The position numbers and the translations under genes were made by a program. Below are positions 50,783-59,064 of a stretch of 64,000 nucleotides of DNA, one piece after another. The first letter of the stretch is position 1, and every line of letters starts with the position of its first letter. This stretch comes from Phycisphaerales bacterium UBA7800 (GTDB taxonomy: Bacteria; Planctomycetota; Phycisphaerae; Phycisphaerales; Phycisphaeraceae). The notes beneath the pieces are model-generated. The model ran no database searches. It was not told the DNA's origin and saw only the letters and a list, made by a program, of their open reading frames with translations. The stretch covers positions 1-64,000 of the forward strand of contig DLCK01000019.1 in assembly GCA_002480565.1 (NCBI GenBank). The letters are read 5' to 3'.

Positions 50783-53212
50783 TTATTCAGTGTCTATTTG
50801 GGTGCCAGCTTGCGTGAGCGTTTCATCCGTTGATAACGGGTCCACTTCACGACAACTTGCAGTGAGAATCGTAATGAGTTCCTTAAGCTCCGCCTGCCAG
50901 GCGTCCGCCATCATGCCGTGAGGTGTGATCTGCATGAACTCTTCACAAAGTAGAATCATCCGCAGCAGGTGCTTGAAGATGACACCTTCCTGCTTGGCAA
51001 GATCATGGGTCTGAATATAGTCGTTGAAATTGCCGCCCATGTTCACCAGATCACCTACGCACCAGACTGCGGTGATGGGTACGCGACCTGCATGCTTGAC
51101 CTTGTTTTGGAAAAAGTGATACATCTTTTCCGCCAAGGGGATGGGGAAATTAGGTGTCTCGCCAAAGGCTAAATCCTGATCGTGTGGGCGGGGAGGGTAT
51201 AACTCTTCCTGTGTAAACAAACCTGCTTGAATCAATGCCGGATCAAGATGTTCTGTTGCTAGTAATCCAGGTGGCAAGTCTTCATAGTGAGGTACGCGAA
51301 CATGTCGTGCAACTGACCCGGGCAGTTCCAACAACGATTCCATAATCTGCATACGCTCATGCTTATCCGACTGGCCAAGATAATCCAGCAGGAACGCACC
51401 ATACAACGGTTGCACCGCACGGAAGACCAGCATTTCCTTTAGGCGAGATGTGGGCTTGGCTTCTATCGGTTGATAGTCTGCATACAACGTTGCGGTTGGA
51501 GACTTGGGCTTCTTTTTGACCTTGTTTTCCTGCGGTTTTTGTGCCGGTGCCGTGCCTTTGCCAAGTCCTGTTCCAATGCTCAATGATGCCATCAAGTCAT
51601 CGACGCTTTTGGGTTTGTCGGTCTCTTTTTCTTTGGCTGTGTCATCTGTTTTGTCATCCGCATCATCACCGGGTTGCTTGGGCATCGGCGGCGGTGGAGA
51701 GAGTTGGACAAAGCCTTGCTCGTGTAGCGTGGCAAGCATGGCTTTGAGATGTTCCTGACAATCACTGATCGCAGCAGGGATCATCATCCGCTTATCAACC
51801 GCTTCGCGCAGGAACGTCACATCCGGTGAGTCGTTAAGCAGAAATGCTAACAACCGCCAGGGGAGATGGCCTTTGGACTCCAGGTTGCCAGGTTCAGCGA
51901 TCTGCAATTTTTCAAACTGAGCTTCCGACCAATACTGCACACCTTCGCGACGTTTGGGCGTCTTCTTTTCGAGCTTCTTTCGCATTGCCCGCATCTTGGG
52001 GTCTTTGCTATCTTCGGGGATTTGCTCGACTTTTTCTTTGTGACGCAAAATTTTGACATCGTCTTCATGGGCCACCGCATAGACATGTCCCTGCGTATCA
52101 AATTGGGGTCGACCTGCACGTCCAAACATCTGATGCGCGTTACTTGCTGCGATGACTTTCTTTCTGCCTTTGGGCCCCTTAAGGAGTTCCGTGATGACGA
52201 CGGATCGTGCAGGTAGGTTCATGCCTGCTGCAAGGGTCTCAGTACATACACAGATGGAGAGTAATTTCTGTTGGAAGAGTTCTTCAACCAACCTGCGATG
52301 CTTGGGGAGGAGTCCGGCATGATGCACACCGATACCACGAAGCAGGATGCGTTTGAGTTTCGGGCCGATACCCCCTGAAAAGCCTCCAGCAGTGTCGACT
52401 TCTTCCAGGGCTTCTGCGATTTTCTTTTGCTGATCGCCATTGAGCATGTCCTTGCCACGCAACAGTTCTGCGGTGTTCCAGCATTTCTCACGGTCAAAGC
52501 AGAATACCAAAGCAGGCGTCTTGCGTGACTCCTCGTCGCCCTGACTCATTGATGCGAGTAAGTCGGGTAGCAATTCGTTTTCCCAGTGATACGTCAGCGG
52601 GACTTTGCGTTCGGTGCCGTTGATCCATTGCAGGTCACGTTTATGGGATCGCTTAAGCCACGACAGAAATTCCATGCCGTTACCGACGGTTGCTGAGAGT
52701 AGCATCAGTCGGACGTTGGCAGGCAGCATGGCCAAACTCAATTCCCAGACGATCCCACGTTCAGGGTCGGCAAAGGAATGAAACTCGTCCATCACCACGC
52801 AGGCCACATCATCGAAACTGAAACTTCCGGGGGTATGTAATCGGTTAAGCAAAATTTCCGCGACGACAACTTTGATCGGCGCATCAGGATTGACCGACCG
52901 ATTACCAGTGACCAGTCCAACAAGGTTGCGATTAAATCCCCATTTTTCTGCCGCATCCTGCACCTCGGTGAACTTCTGCTCGGTGAGCGCGATCAATGGC
53001 GTGGTGTAATACGCGGACTTACCCGTCTGCAACGCTTCGTAAAGCGCAGCCTCCGCGATAAGCGTCTTGCCCGTCCCCGTCGGCGCACAAACCAGCACGC
53101 CCTCGTCGGTCGAGAAATACGCCATGAGCGCCTCCTCCTGCACCGGATACGGCTCGTAGGGGAGTTGATCGAGGTAGTTGAGTAAGATGTCGTCACGGGT
53201 TAAATCTGGCAT
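50783..53212 (-). CDS. Ski2-like DEAD/DEAH-box helicase
   Basis: An ATP-dependent RNA or DNA helicase of 809 residues. Motif I is CAPTGTGKTL, motif II is VVMDEFHSF (DEFH rather than DEVH), motif III is LLSATVGN, and motif VI is QMFGRAGRPQFD. HHAGLLPKHRRLVEELFQ is characteristic of the Ski2/Mtr4/HelY group. The remaining C-terminal 300 residues contain a Lys- and Asp-rich linker (about 520-600) and a helical domain. I choose the ATG at 53212 (MPDLTRDD); the 49 codons before it read straight through a REP repeat and are not protein-like. RNA decay or structured-RNA remodelling is likely from the family. Confidence 0.88.
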   Translation of the reverse strand: MPDLTRDDILLNYLDQLPYEPYPVQEEALMAYFSTDEGVLVCAPTGTGKTLIAEAALYEALQTGKSAYYTTPLIALTEQKFTEVQDAAEKWGFNRNLVGLVTGNRSVNPDAPIKVVVAEILLNRLHTPGSFSFDDVACVVMDEFHSFADPERGIVWELSLAMLPANVRLMLLSATVGNGMEFLSWLKRSHKRDLQWINGTERKVPLTYHWENELLPDLLASMSQGDEESRKTPALVFCFDREKCWNTAELLRGKDMLNGDQQKKIAEALEEVDTAGGFSGGIGPKLKRILLRGIGVHHAGLLPKHRRLVEELFQQKLLSICVCTETLAAGMNLPARSVVITELLKGPKGRKKVIAASNAHQMFGRAGRPQFDTQGHVYAVAHEDDVKILRHKEKVEQIPEDSKDPKMRAMRKKLEKKTPKRREGVQYWSEAQFEKLQIAEPGNLESKGHLPWRLLAFLLNDSPDVTFLREAVDKRMMIPAAISDCQEHLKAMLATLHEQGFVQLSPPPPMPKQPGDDADDKTDDTAKEKETDKPKSVDDLMASLSIGTGLGKGTAPAQKPQENKVKKKPKSPTATLYADYQPIEAKPTSRLKEMLVFRAVQPLYGAFLLDYLGQSDKHERMQIMESLLELPGSVARHVRVPHYEDLPPGLLATEHLDPALIQAGLFTQEELYPPRPHDQDLAFGETPNFPIPLAEKMYHFFQNKVKHAGRVPITAVWCVGDLVNMGGNFNDYIQTHDLAKQEGVIFKHLLRMILLCEEFMQITPHGMMADAWQAELKELITILTASCREVDPLSTDETLTQAGTQIDTE

Positions 53213-53236
53213 AGTGGGACAGGATAACAAAGAACG

Positions 53237-53337
53237 GTAGGGTGGGTAGAGGCGCTTCGCCGAAACCCACCATTGGAATTCACTTTGGTTGCAGGAATTG
53301 GTGGGTTTCACTCGAAGACTCGTTCTACCCACCCTAC
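53237..53337. repeat. REP repeat R1, next to the RAYT gene
   Basis: Starts GTAGGGTGGGTAGAGGCG, with GGCG-CTT-CGCC forming a small hairpin, and ends TCTACCCACCCTAC. The inner arms are AAACCCACC and GGTGGGTTT. It lies 48 bases past the transposase stop codon. Confidence 0.88.
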
Positions 53338-53384
53338 GTCTGAGTTCAATCCAGATCAAGATCGTTTTTCAATCCACTGGTTCC

Positions 53385-53873
53385 TCAATCTGGAGTGAGG
53401 ATTCCATTTTCGATAAAACGATGTAGTGATGAATGCTGCCAATCGACAGGTCGGTTGACATATCCATGTTTGACGGGATTGAAATGGATGTAATCAATAT
53501 GTTGATTCATGTCGTTTTCATCTCGGAGCATATGTTCCCAGAATCGCCGTTGCCAGATGCCTCGTTCCTTTTTGCGGATTCGACTTGGTGACCGGGACTC
53601 GTTGGCTTTGATGCCTCTACTGAACATACTTTTGATTTGTCGCCAACGTGTTGAATAATCTATATCACTCACTGGCAGTGTCCAGATGCAATGCAGATGT
53701 TCAGGCAGAATCACAGTTGCATCCATACGAAACGGATAACGTTGCTGCACCGTCGCAAACGCATCACGAAGCAATGCAATATGATCCAGTAATAGGGATT
53801 GGCTGCGATCCGCAAGTGCCAGTGTAAAGAAGTAACTCCCACCGGATTGTCGCCAACGTCGATAATTTGGCAT
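53385..53873 (-). CDS. REP-associated tyrosine transposase (RAYT, Y1_Tnp family)
   Basis: A single-stranded-DNA transposase of 162 residues related to IS200/IS605 TnpA. The HUH-type motif is LPEHLHCIWTLP near residue 57. A basic stretch (SRGIKANESRSPSRIRKK) follows, then the family signature GIWQRRFWEHMLRDENDMN and the tyrosine-containing HIDYIHFNPVKHGYV near residue 130, with the likely catalytic Tyr in one of these. RAYTs are domesticated enzymes thought to spread REP hairpins. Two REP copies flank it closely (R1 and R2), and R3 lies about 430 bases away. The ATG at 53873 begins MPNYRRWRQSGG, typical for the group. Confidence 0.93.
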   Translation of the reverse strand: MPNYRRWRQSGGSYFFTLALADRSQSLLLDHIALLRDAFATVQQRYPFRMDATVILPEHLHCIWTLPVSDIDYSTRWRQIKSMFSRGIKANESRSPSRIRKKERGIWQRRFWEHMLRDENDMNQHIDYIHFNPVKHGYVNRPVDWQHSSLHRFIENGILTPD

Positions 53874-53896
53874 GGCAGAATTATAAGAAATTTAAA

Positions 53897-54020
53897 GTAG
53901 GGTGGGTAGAGGCGCTTCGCCGAAACCCGCCGTTTGGAATTACAATAATCGCAAGATTGGTGGGTTCCCCGTGAAAGCCTATGGTGGGTTTCGTTCGCGG
54001 ACTCACTCTACCCACCCTAC
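53897..54020. repeat. REP repeat R2, upstream of the RAYT gene
   Basis: Same opening (GTAGGGTGGGTAGAGGCG) and close (CTACCCACCCTAC) as R1, with the inner sequence diverged and slightly longer. It begins 23 bases before the transposase start codon. Confidence 0.88.
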
Positions 54021-54063
54021 ATGCTGCTTGCCAATATAATGTTTGGGTCAGGTGGATGTTTTT

Positions 54064-54414
54064 ATGACGAAAAAGAAAAACAAGAAACATCTCCCAAATC
54101 TTGCATTATGGTTGGCACCATTTTTTATTGCTGCGATTGGTATGTGTTGCTTGGCCTCGTACGTGAGTCGTAATGGGCAGAATCCGTATTCAGGACATTT
54201 TATTTTGTTATGTCCAGCTGTTATGTTCCTGGGAATGGCATGGGTTCAGTTAAAAACTGGATACCGATGGAAGAATTTGTGTCCGGGCAATCGTGGTAAG
54301 ACACGTGAGCAGTCTCCGTTTGGGTTTTGGTCAAGCAGCGTCGTTTTTATGGCCTTGTTTGTGATGTTTTATCTGTGGTCGTTGCTTGATCTGATTTTTG
54401 CCTATACCCAATAA
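54064..54414 (+). CDS. small membrane protein, unknown
   Basis: A 116-residue protein with a lysine-rich N-terminus (MTKKKNKK) and three hydrophobic segments (LALWLAPFFIAAIGM, FILLCPAVMFLGMAW and SSVVFMALFVMFYLWSLL). No domain is recognisable. No ribosome site is clear; the ATG at 54064 is chosen over the upstream GTG-type start at 54043 because the product then begins at the basic stretch. It sits between REP copies R2 and R3, so its neighbourhood is a repeat cluster. Confidence 0.6.
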   Translation: MTKKKNKKHLPNLALWLAPFFIAAIGMCCLASYVSRNGQNPYSGHFILLCPAVMFLGMAWVQLKTGYRWKNLCPGNRGKTREQSPFGFWSSSVVFMALFVMFYLWSLLDLIFAYTQ

Positions 54415-54448
54415 ATGAAGATGTGGGATAACGTAAAGTTGCAAGCAA

Positions 54449-54551
54449 GTAGGGTGGGTAGAGGCGCTTTGCCGAAACCCACCGTTGATTTGCATGGGCA
54501 GGGTGATTGGTGATGGTGATGGTGGGTTTCGCTGTGCTCTACCCACCCTAC
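54449..54551. repeat. REP repeat R3
   Basis: Third copy of the R1/R2 family, with GGCG-CTT-TGCC in the head hairpin and the same GTAGGGTGGG/CCCACCCTAC ends. It lies 35 bases past the small membrane protein gene. Confidence 0.85.
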
Positions 54552-54560
54552 GTTGAATAA

Positions 54561-54607
54561 AAAAACGCGGGATGAAGTGTTGGGCTTCATCCCGCGGTTT
54601 TTATTTT
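54561..54607. terminator. strong bidirectional terminator
   Basis: A perfect 12-base stem CGCGGGATGAAG/CTTCATCCCGCG with a seven-base loop. T-runs lie on both sides (TTTTTATTTT plus, TTTTTTTATT minus). It separates the REP cluster from the end of aceF. Confidence 0.9.
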
Positions 54608-54644
54608 GGCGACTTGTATTTGTCGTTTTTTATTGGGTTGTCGG

Positions 54645-54672
54645 CCCCGGGGACTGAAGTCCCGCGGGCTTT
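54645..54672. repeat. CCCCGGGGACT-type palindromic repeat, copy B
   Basis: Reads CCCCGGGGACT, GAAGTCCCG and CGGGCTTT; copy A is at 72-99. It lies 38 bases past the aceF stop codon and is followed by a GTTCCA/TGGAAC hairpin. Confidence 0.7.
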
Positions 54673-54710
54673 GGTTCCAGTTTTGGAACGTGTTGGGAAA
54701 CTTCCGGGGA

Positions 54711-56060
54711 TTAGAGTCCCATCAGGAGTTTGCCGGGGTTTTCCAGGCAGCTTTTGATGTCGTTGAGGTAGCGGGCGGCTGCGCCACCGTCGACGAGGCG
54801 ATGGTCATAACTCAAACTCAAAGGCATCATCAGACGCGGGGTGATGGTGTCGTCCTTGTTGACGATGGGCATCTTGCGGCTGCGACCGACCAGCAGGATG
54901 GCGACTTCCGGAGGGTTGATGACCGGGGTGGAGTACGTGCCACCGATCGCGCCGAGGTTACTGATGGTGAAGGTCGAGCCGCGCAGGTCTTCGATGCCGA
55001 ACTTGTTGGCACGGATGTTCTCGACGATGTTGGCCATCTCTTCGGTGATCTCGGCAATGCTCATGGTGTCGGCATTGCGCAGTGATGGGACCACGAGGCC
55101 ACGGTCGGTGTCGACTGCAATGCCGATGTTGATGTACTGCTTGTAGATGACTTCGCCGTTATCCATGTCGACCGAAGCGTTGATGCTCGGGTTCTTGCGA
55201 AGTGACATGGCGCAGGCTTTGATGAGGAAGGGCATGGTGGTGAGCTTAAAGCCCTGGGCTGCAAAGTCGTCTTTGGAATCCTGACGCATGGCTTCAAGAT
55301 CAGTGACATCCGCATCATCAAAGTTGGTGACGTGGGGGATGGTGGTCTTGGAGGTGACCATGGTTTTGGCAATGGTCTGACGAATCTTGGGCATCTTGTC
55401 CTTGGTGATCGGACCCCATGAATCGTTGGACGGTTCGCCGGGCGTGTCCATGGCTTTCTTGCGTTCGATGACGGGAGCCATGTTACGGGCAGCGGCGATG
55501 ATGTCTTCACGGGTGACGCGACCACCTTCGCCGGAACCTGCGATGTTGTTGAGGGAGACACCCAGTTCACGTGCCATGCGACGGGTTGCCGGACCTGCGG
55601 GAACGCCAGCGGAGGACTTGGGTGCAACCTTGCGGGTCGCCGGTGCCGGAGCAGGAGCGGACTTCTTGGGTGCAGGTGCTGGTGCTGCCGGGGCTGGGGC
55701 TGCTTGGGCGACAGGTTCCTCGGCGGGAGCTTCGTCCACTTCAGGCGTTGCTTCTTCGACGGGTTCTTCAGCAGGTGCTTCGTCGGCTTGTGCAGTTTCC
55801 GGGGCTTCCGGGGTTTCCGGGGCGGCACCGCCTTCGAGTTCGAGGATGGCCTGGCCGATTTTCACGGTGTCGCCGGCTTTGACGAGGATCTTGCCGATGG
55901 TGCCTGCCGAAGGACTGGGCACTTCGACCATGGCTTTGTCGGTTTCGATTTCCAGAAGGGGTTGATCTTCGGAAACCTGATCGCCTGTGGCAACGAGTAC
56001 GTTGACGACGTCACCACCTTCAATATTTTCGCCCAAGTCGGGCAGTGTGAATTCGGCCAT
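54711..56060 (-). CDS. aceF: dihydrolipoyl acetyltransferase (pyruvate dehydrogenase E2)
   Basis: Core of the pyruvate dehydrogenase complex; it moves the acetyl group from lipoate to CoA. The 449 residues have one lipoyl domain with the lipoylated Lys in EIETDKAMVEV (near residue 42), an Ala/Pro/Glu-rich flexible linker (about 85-150) and a peripheral-subunit-binding domain (AGPATRRMARELGV, near residue 155). The catalytic domain follows, with its active-site His in SLSYDHRLVDGGAAARYLND. It is the last gene of the order lpd, aceE, aceF on the minus strand. The 171 bases to aceE hold a CACAGAG-type inverted repeat. Confidence 0.95.
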   Translation of the reverse strand: MAEFTLPDLGENIEGGDVVNVLVATGDQVSEDQPLLEIETDKAMVEVPSPSAGTIGKILVKAGDTVKIGQAILELEGGAAPETPEAPETAQADEAPAEEPVEEATPEVDEAPAEEPVAQAAPAPAAPAPAPKKSAPAPAPATRKVAPKSSAGVPAGPATRRMARELGVSLNNIAGSGEGGRVTREDIIAAARNMAPVIERKKAMDTPGEPSNDSWGPITKDKMPKIRQTIAKTMVTSKTTIPHVTNFDDADVTDLEAMRQDSKDDFAAQGFKLTTMPFLIKACAMSLRKNPSINASVDMDNGEVIYKQYINIGIAVDTDRGLVVPSLRNADTMSIAEITEEMANIVENIRANKFGIEDLRGSTFTISNLGAIGGTYSTPVINPPEVAILLVGRSRKMPIVNKDDTITPRLMMPLSLSYDHRLVDGGAAARYLNDIKSCLENPGKLLMGL

Positions 56061-56125
56061 TTTCGCTTGTCCTTCAGATACTTTATTTCAGAGGCAGTTT
56101 TATATTTTCCATCTCTACGGCTTTC

Positions 56126-56210
56126 ACCACAGAGGCACAGAGTCACAGAGGTCAGAAATGAGTCTAAGAATTGTTTGTCTTAAAACTCTGTGTCTCTGTG
56201 CCTCTGTGGT
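56126..56210. repeat. CACAGAG-type inverted repeat between aceE and aceF
   Basis: 25-base arms at 56126-56150 and 56186-56210 are reverse complements with one mismatch (core CACAGAGGCACAGAGTC). They enclose a 35-base spacer. Confidence 0.85.
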
Positions 56211-56231
56211 TCATCCTATCACGTTACAGAC

Positions 56232-58919
56232 TCAAACCGTAAACGGGTTGGGTTTGTCGGCATCAATGCCCAGGTCCTTGACGGCTTTGGCTGCGATCTT
56301 TTTGTCGAGCTTGCCATCACGGGCGAGTTTGTACAAGGTTGCCACGACGATGCACTCGGCATCGACTTCAAAGAAGCGACGCAGAGCTTCGCGGGTTTCA
56401 CTGCGACCAAAGCCGTCGGTGCCCAGCACGTACATGCCGTTGGATACCCATGGGAGCAATTGTTCGGGAACCGCACGGACATAGTCGCTTGCTGCGATGA
56501 CCGGTCCTTCTTCGCCTTCAAGCACTTGTTCGATGTAACTCTTGCGGGGTTCCTGGTCGGCATGGAGCATGTTCCAGCGTTCGCAGTCCTGGGCGTCACG
56601 GCGAAGTTCGTTGTAGCTGGTGACGGACCAGACCTTCGACGAGACGTTGTACTTCTCAGCCAGGATGTCCTGAGCCTTGAGCACTTCGTTTAGGATCGCA
56701 CCGGAACCAAAGAGCTGGACGTGTGCCTTGGCCTTCTTCTTGGTCTTGGCTTCCTTGAAGGGGTAGATGCCCTTGACGATGCCTTCCTCGACACCTTCTG
56801 GCATGTCGGGATGCTTGTAGTTTTCGTTTTCGACGGTGATATAGTAGATCCAGTCTTCACCGTTTTCGTACATGCGTTTCATGCCATCGAAGACGATGAC
56901 GTTGGTTTCGTAAGCAAATGCCGGGTCGTAGGCTTTGACACATGGGAAGGCGATGGCATTGAGGATGGAGTGCCCGTCCTGATGCTGGAGTCCTTCGCCG
57001 TTGAGTGTGGTGCGACCTGCGGTACCCCCGAGCATAAAGCCTCGTGCCCGCATGTCACCTGCAGCCCAGATCAGGTCGCCGATGCGTTGGAAGCCGAACA
57101 TGGAGTAGTAGATGAAGAAGGGGATCATGGCCACGCCGTGTGAGGTGTGGCTGGTGCCTGCAGCGATGAAGCTGGACATGGCGCCGGCTTCGGTGATGCC
57201 TTCTTCGAAAATCTGCCCGTCCTGTGCTTCCTTGTAGTAGAGCATGGTGTCCGAGTCGACCGGTTCGTAGTGCTGACCGGCATGGGCGTAGATACCGACC
57301 TGGCGGAAGAGTGCTTCCATGCCGAAGGTACGTGATTCGTCGGGAACGATGGGCACGATGTGCTTGCCGATATTTTTGTCTTTGAGGAGTTTGGTGAACA
57401 GACGCACGAAGCCCATGGTGGTGGACCATTCGCGATCACCGCTGCCCTTAAGCGAGTCGCGGTAGTCATCAAGCTGGGGCATGGTCAGTTGTGCAGCGCG
57501 TTGGCGACGTTCAGGAACCGGACCGCCCATGGCAGCGCGACGTTCTTTGAGATACTTGGCTTCGGGACTGTCTGCCGGTGGGACATAGAAGGGCGCTTCG
57601 GCCACGTCTTTATCCGAGATTGGAATGCCAAAGCGTGTGCGGAACTCGCGGAGTTCGTCTTCGTTGAGCTTCTTTTGCTGATGGGTGATGTTCTTGCCTT
57701 CACCCGCTTCACCAAGGCCGTAACCTTTGACGGTTTTGGCGAGGATGACAGTGGGCATGCCGTTGTTGGATTCGGTGGCAGCTTTGTATGCGGTGTAAAC
57801 CTTGTCCGGATCGTGACCACCACGGCGGAGTTTGGTGAGGTCTTCGTCGGAAAGGTGATCGACGAGTTTGGCGACTTCGGGATATTTACCGAAGAAGTGT
57901 TCGCGGATGTATTCACCACTGCTGACGGTGTATTTTTGATACTGGCCGTCGACGACTTCACCCATGCGTTTGACGAGTTGGCCGGTCTTGTCCTGTGCGA
58001 GGATCGGGTCCCAGTCTTCGCCCCATACGACTTTGATGACGTTCCAGCCGGCACCACGGAAGATTCCTTCGAGTTCCTGGATCATCTTGCTGTTACCACG
58101 GACCGGGCCGTCGAGACGTTGGAGGTTACAGTTGATGACCCAGACGAGGTTGTCGAGTTTTTCACGACTTGCCAGGGTGATGGCGCCCAGTGTTTCGGGT
58201 TCATCACATTCACCGTCACCGAGGAACGCCCAGACCTTTGCGCCTTTGTCTTCTGCCAGGCCACGGTCATAGAGATATTCCATGAAGCGGGCGCGGTAGA
58301 TGGACATGATCGGGCCAAGCCCCATGGACACGGTGGGATATTCCCAGAAGTCGGGCATCAACCACGGGTGGGGATAGCTGGATAAGCCGGGCTCGGGTTG
58401 AAGCTCACGACGGAAGTTTTCCAGATGTTGATCGCCGATGCGACCTTCGGTGTACGCACGGGCATAGACACCGGGGGAGGCATGTCCCTGGAAGTAGACG
58501 ACGTCGCCGCCGCATTCGTGATCCTTGCCACGGAAGAAGTGGTTAAAGCCGACTTCCAGCAGGGTGGCAGAGGATGCAAAGGTGGAGATGTGTCCGCCGA
58601 CAGCACCGGGCTTTTTGTTGGCTTTGACGACCATGGCCATCGCGTTCCAGCGGATGATGCTCTTGATGCGGCGTTCAAGTTCACGGTTACCCGGATACTT
58701 GGGCTGCTTGGAGCGGTCGATGGTGTTGATGTAGGGCGTGGTCTGCGTGTAGGGCAGTTTGATGCCAAGGCGTTGGGCATTTTCATCGAGGATGGAAAGC
58801 AGGTACTCAACGCGTGCCGGTCCTTTGTCCTTAAGGACATATTCGAGCGACTCAAGCCACTCAGCGGTTTCGGCCGGGTCTACATCAACGTCTTGTGTTC
58901 TTACGAGGTCTTTTGCCAT
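56232..58919 (-). CDS. aceE: pyruvate dehydrogenase E1 (homodimeric type)
   Basis: Decarboxylates pyruvate with thiamine diphosphate and passes the acetyl group to E2. The 895 residues are typical for the single-chain E1. The thiamine motif begins FLGDGECDEPET and ends in NCNLQRLDG about 30 residues later. N-terminal NTIDRSKQPKYPGN, GGHISTFASSATL and HPWLMPDFWEYPTVSMG, and the C-terminal TDGFGRSETR, are also diagnostic. Several of these lie on the catalytic face. It follows lpd by 146 bases and precedes aceF, and both gaps carry the same type of inverted repeat. Confidence 0.96.
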   Translation of the reverse strand: MAKDLVRTQDVDVDPAETAEWLESLEYVLKDKGPARVEYLLSILDENAQRLGIKLPYTQTTPYINTIDRSKQPKYPGNRELERRIKSIIRWNAMAMVVKANKKPGAVGGHISTFASSATLLEVGFNHFFRGKDHECGGDVVYFQGHASPGVYARAYTEGRIGDQHLENFRRELQPEPGLSSYPHPWLMPDFWEYPTVSMGLGPIMSIYRARFMEYLYDRGLAEDKGAKVWAFLGDGECDEPETLGAITLASREKLDNLVWVINCNLQRLDGPVRGNSKMIQELEGIFRGAGWNVIKVVWGEDWDPILAQDKTGQLVKRMGEVVDGQYQKYTVSSGEYIREHFFGKYPEVAKLVDHLSDEDLTKLRRGGHDPDKVYTAYKAATESNNGMPTVILAKTVKGYGLGEAGEGKNITHQQKKLNEDELREFRTRFGIPISDKDVAEAPFYVPPADSPEAKYLKERRAAMGGPVPERRQRAAQLTMPQLDDYRDSLKGSGDREWSTTMGFVRLFTKLLKDKNIGKHIVPIVPDESRTFGMEALFRQVGIYAHAGQHYEPVDSDTMLYYKEAQDGQIFEEGITEAGAMSSFIAAGTSHTSHGVAMIPFFIYYSMFGFQRIGDLIWAAGDMRARGFMLGGTAGRTTLNGEGLQHQDGHSILNAIAFPCVKAYDPAFAYETNVIVFDGMKRMYENGEDWIYYITVENENYKHPDMPEGVEEGIVKGIYPFKEAKTKKKAKAHVQLFGSGAILNEVLKAQDILAEKYNVSSKVWSVTSYNELRRDAQDCERWNMLHADQEPRKSYIEQVLEGEEGPVIAASDYVRAVPEQLLPWVSNGMYVLGTDGFGRSETREALRRFFEVDAECIVVATLYKLARDGKLDKKIAAKAVKDLGIDADKPNPFTV

Positions 58920-58971
58920 GGGAGTTCCGGTTGTTTTTCAATTTACGGACTGAACTTAATCCAATGTCTTT

Positions 58972-59048
58972 ACCACAGAGTCACAGAGACACAGAGTTCA
59001 AGACAAAGAGTGTTTTTGTTTTTCTCTGTGCCTCTGTGACTCTGTGGT
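58972..59048. repeat. CACAGAG-type inverted repeat between lpd and aceE
   Basis: 25-base arms at 58972-58996 and 59024-59048 are reverse complements with one mismatch (core CACAGAGTCACAGAGAC). The loop is 27 bases. Confidence 0.85.
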
Positions 59049-59064
59049 TCATCCATGGACTCAA

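Noticed and set aside
53213..53359. Extending the helicase N-terminus to 53359
   Set aside because: The added 49 codons translate the REP repeat R1, and the family domain begins right after the ATG at 53212.
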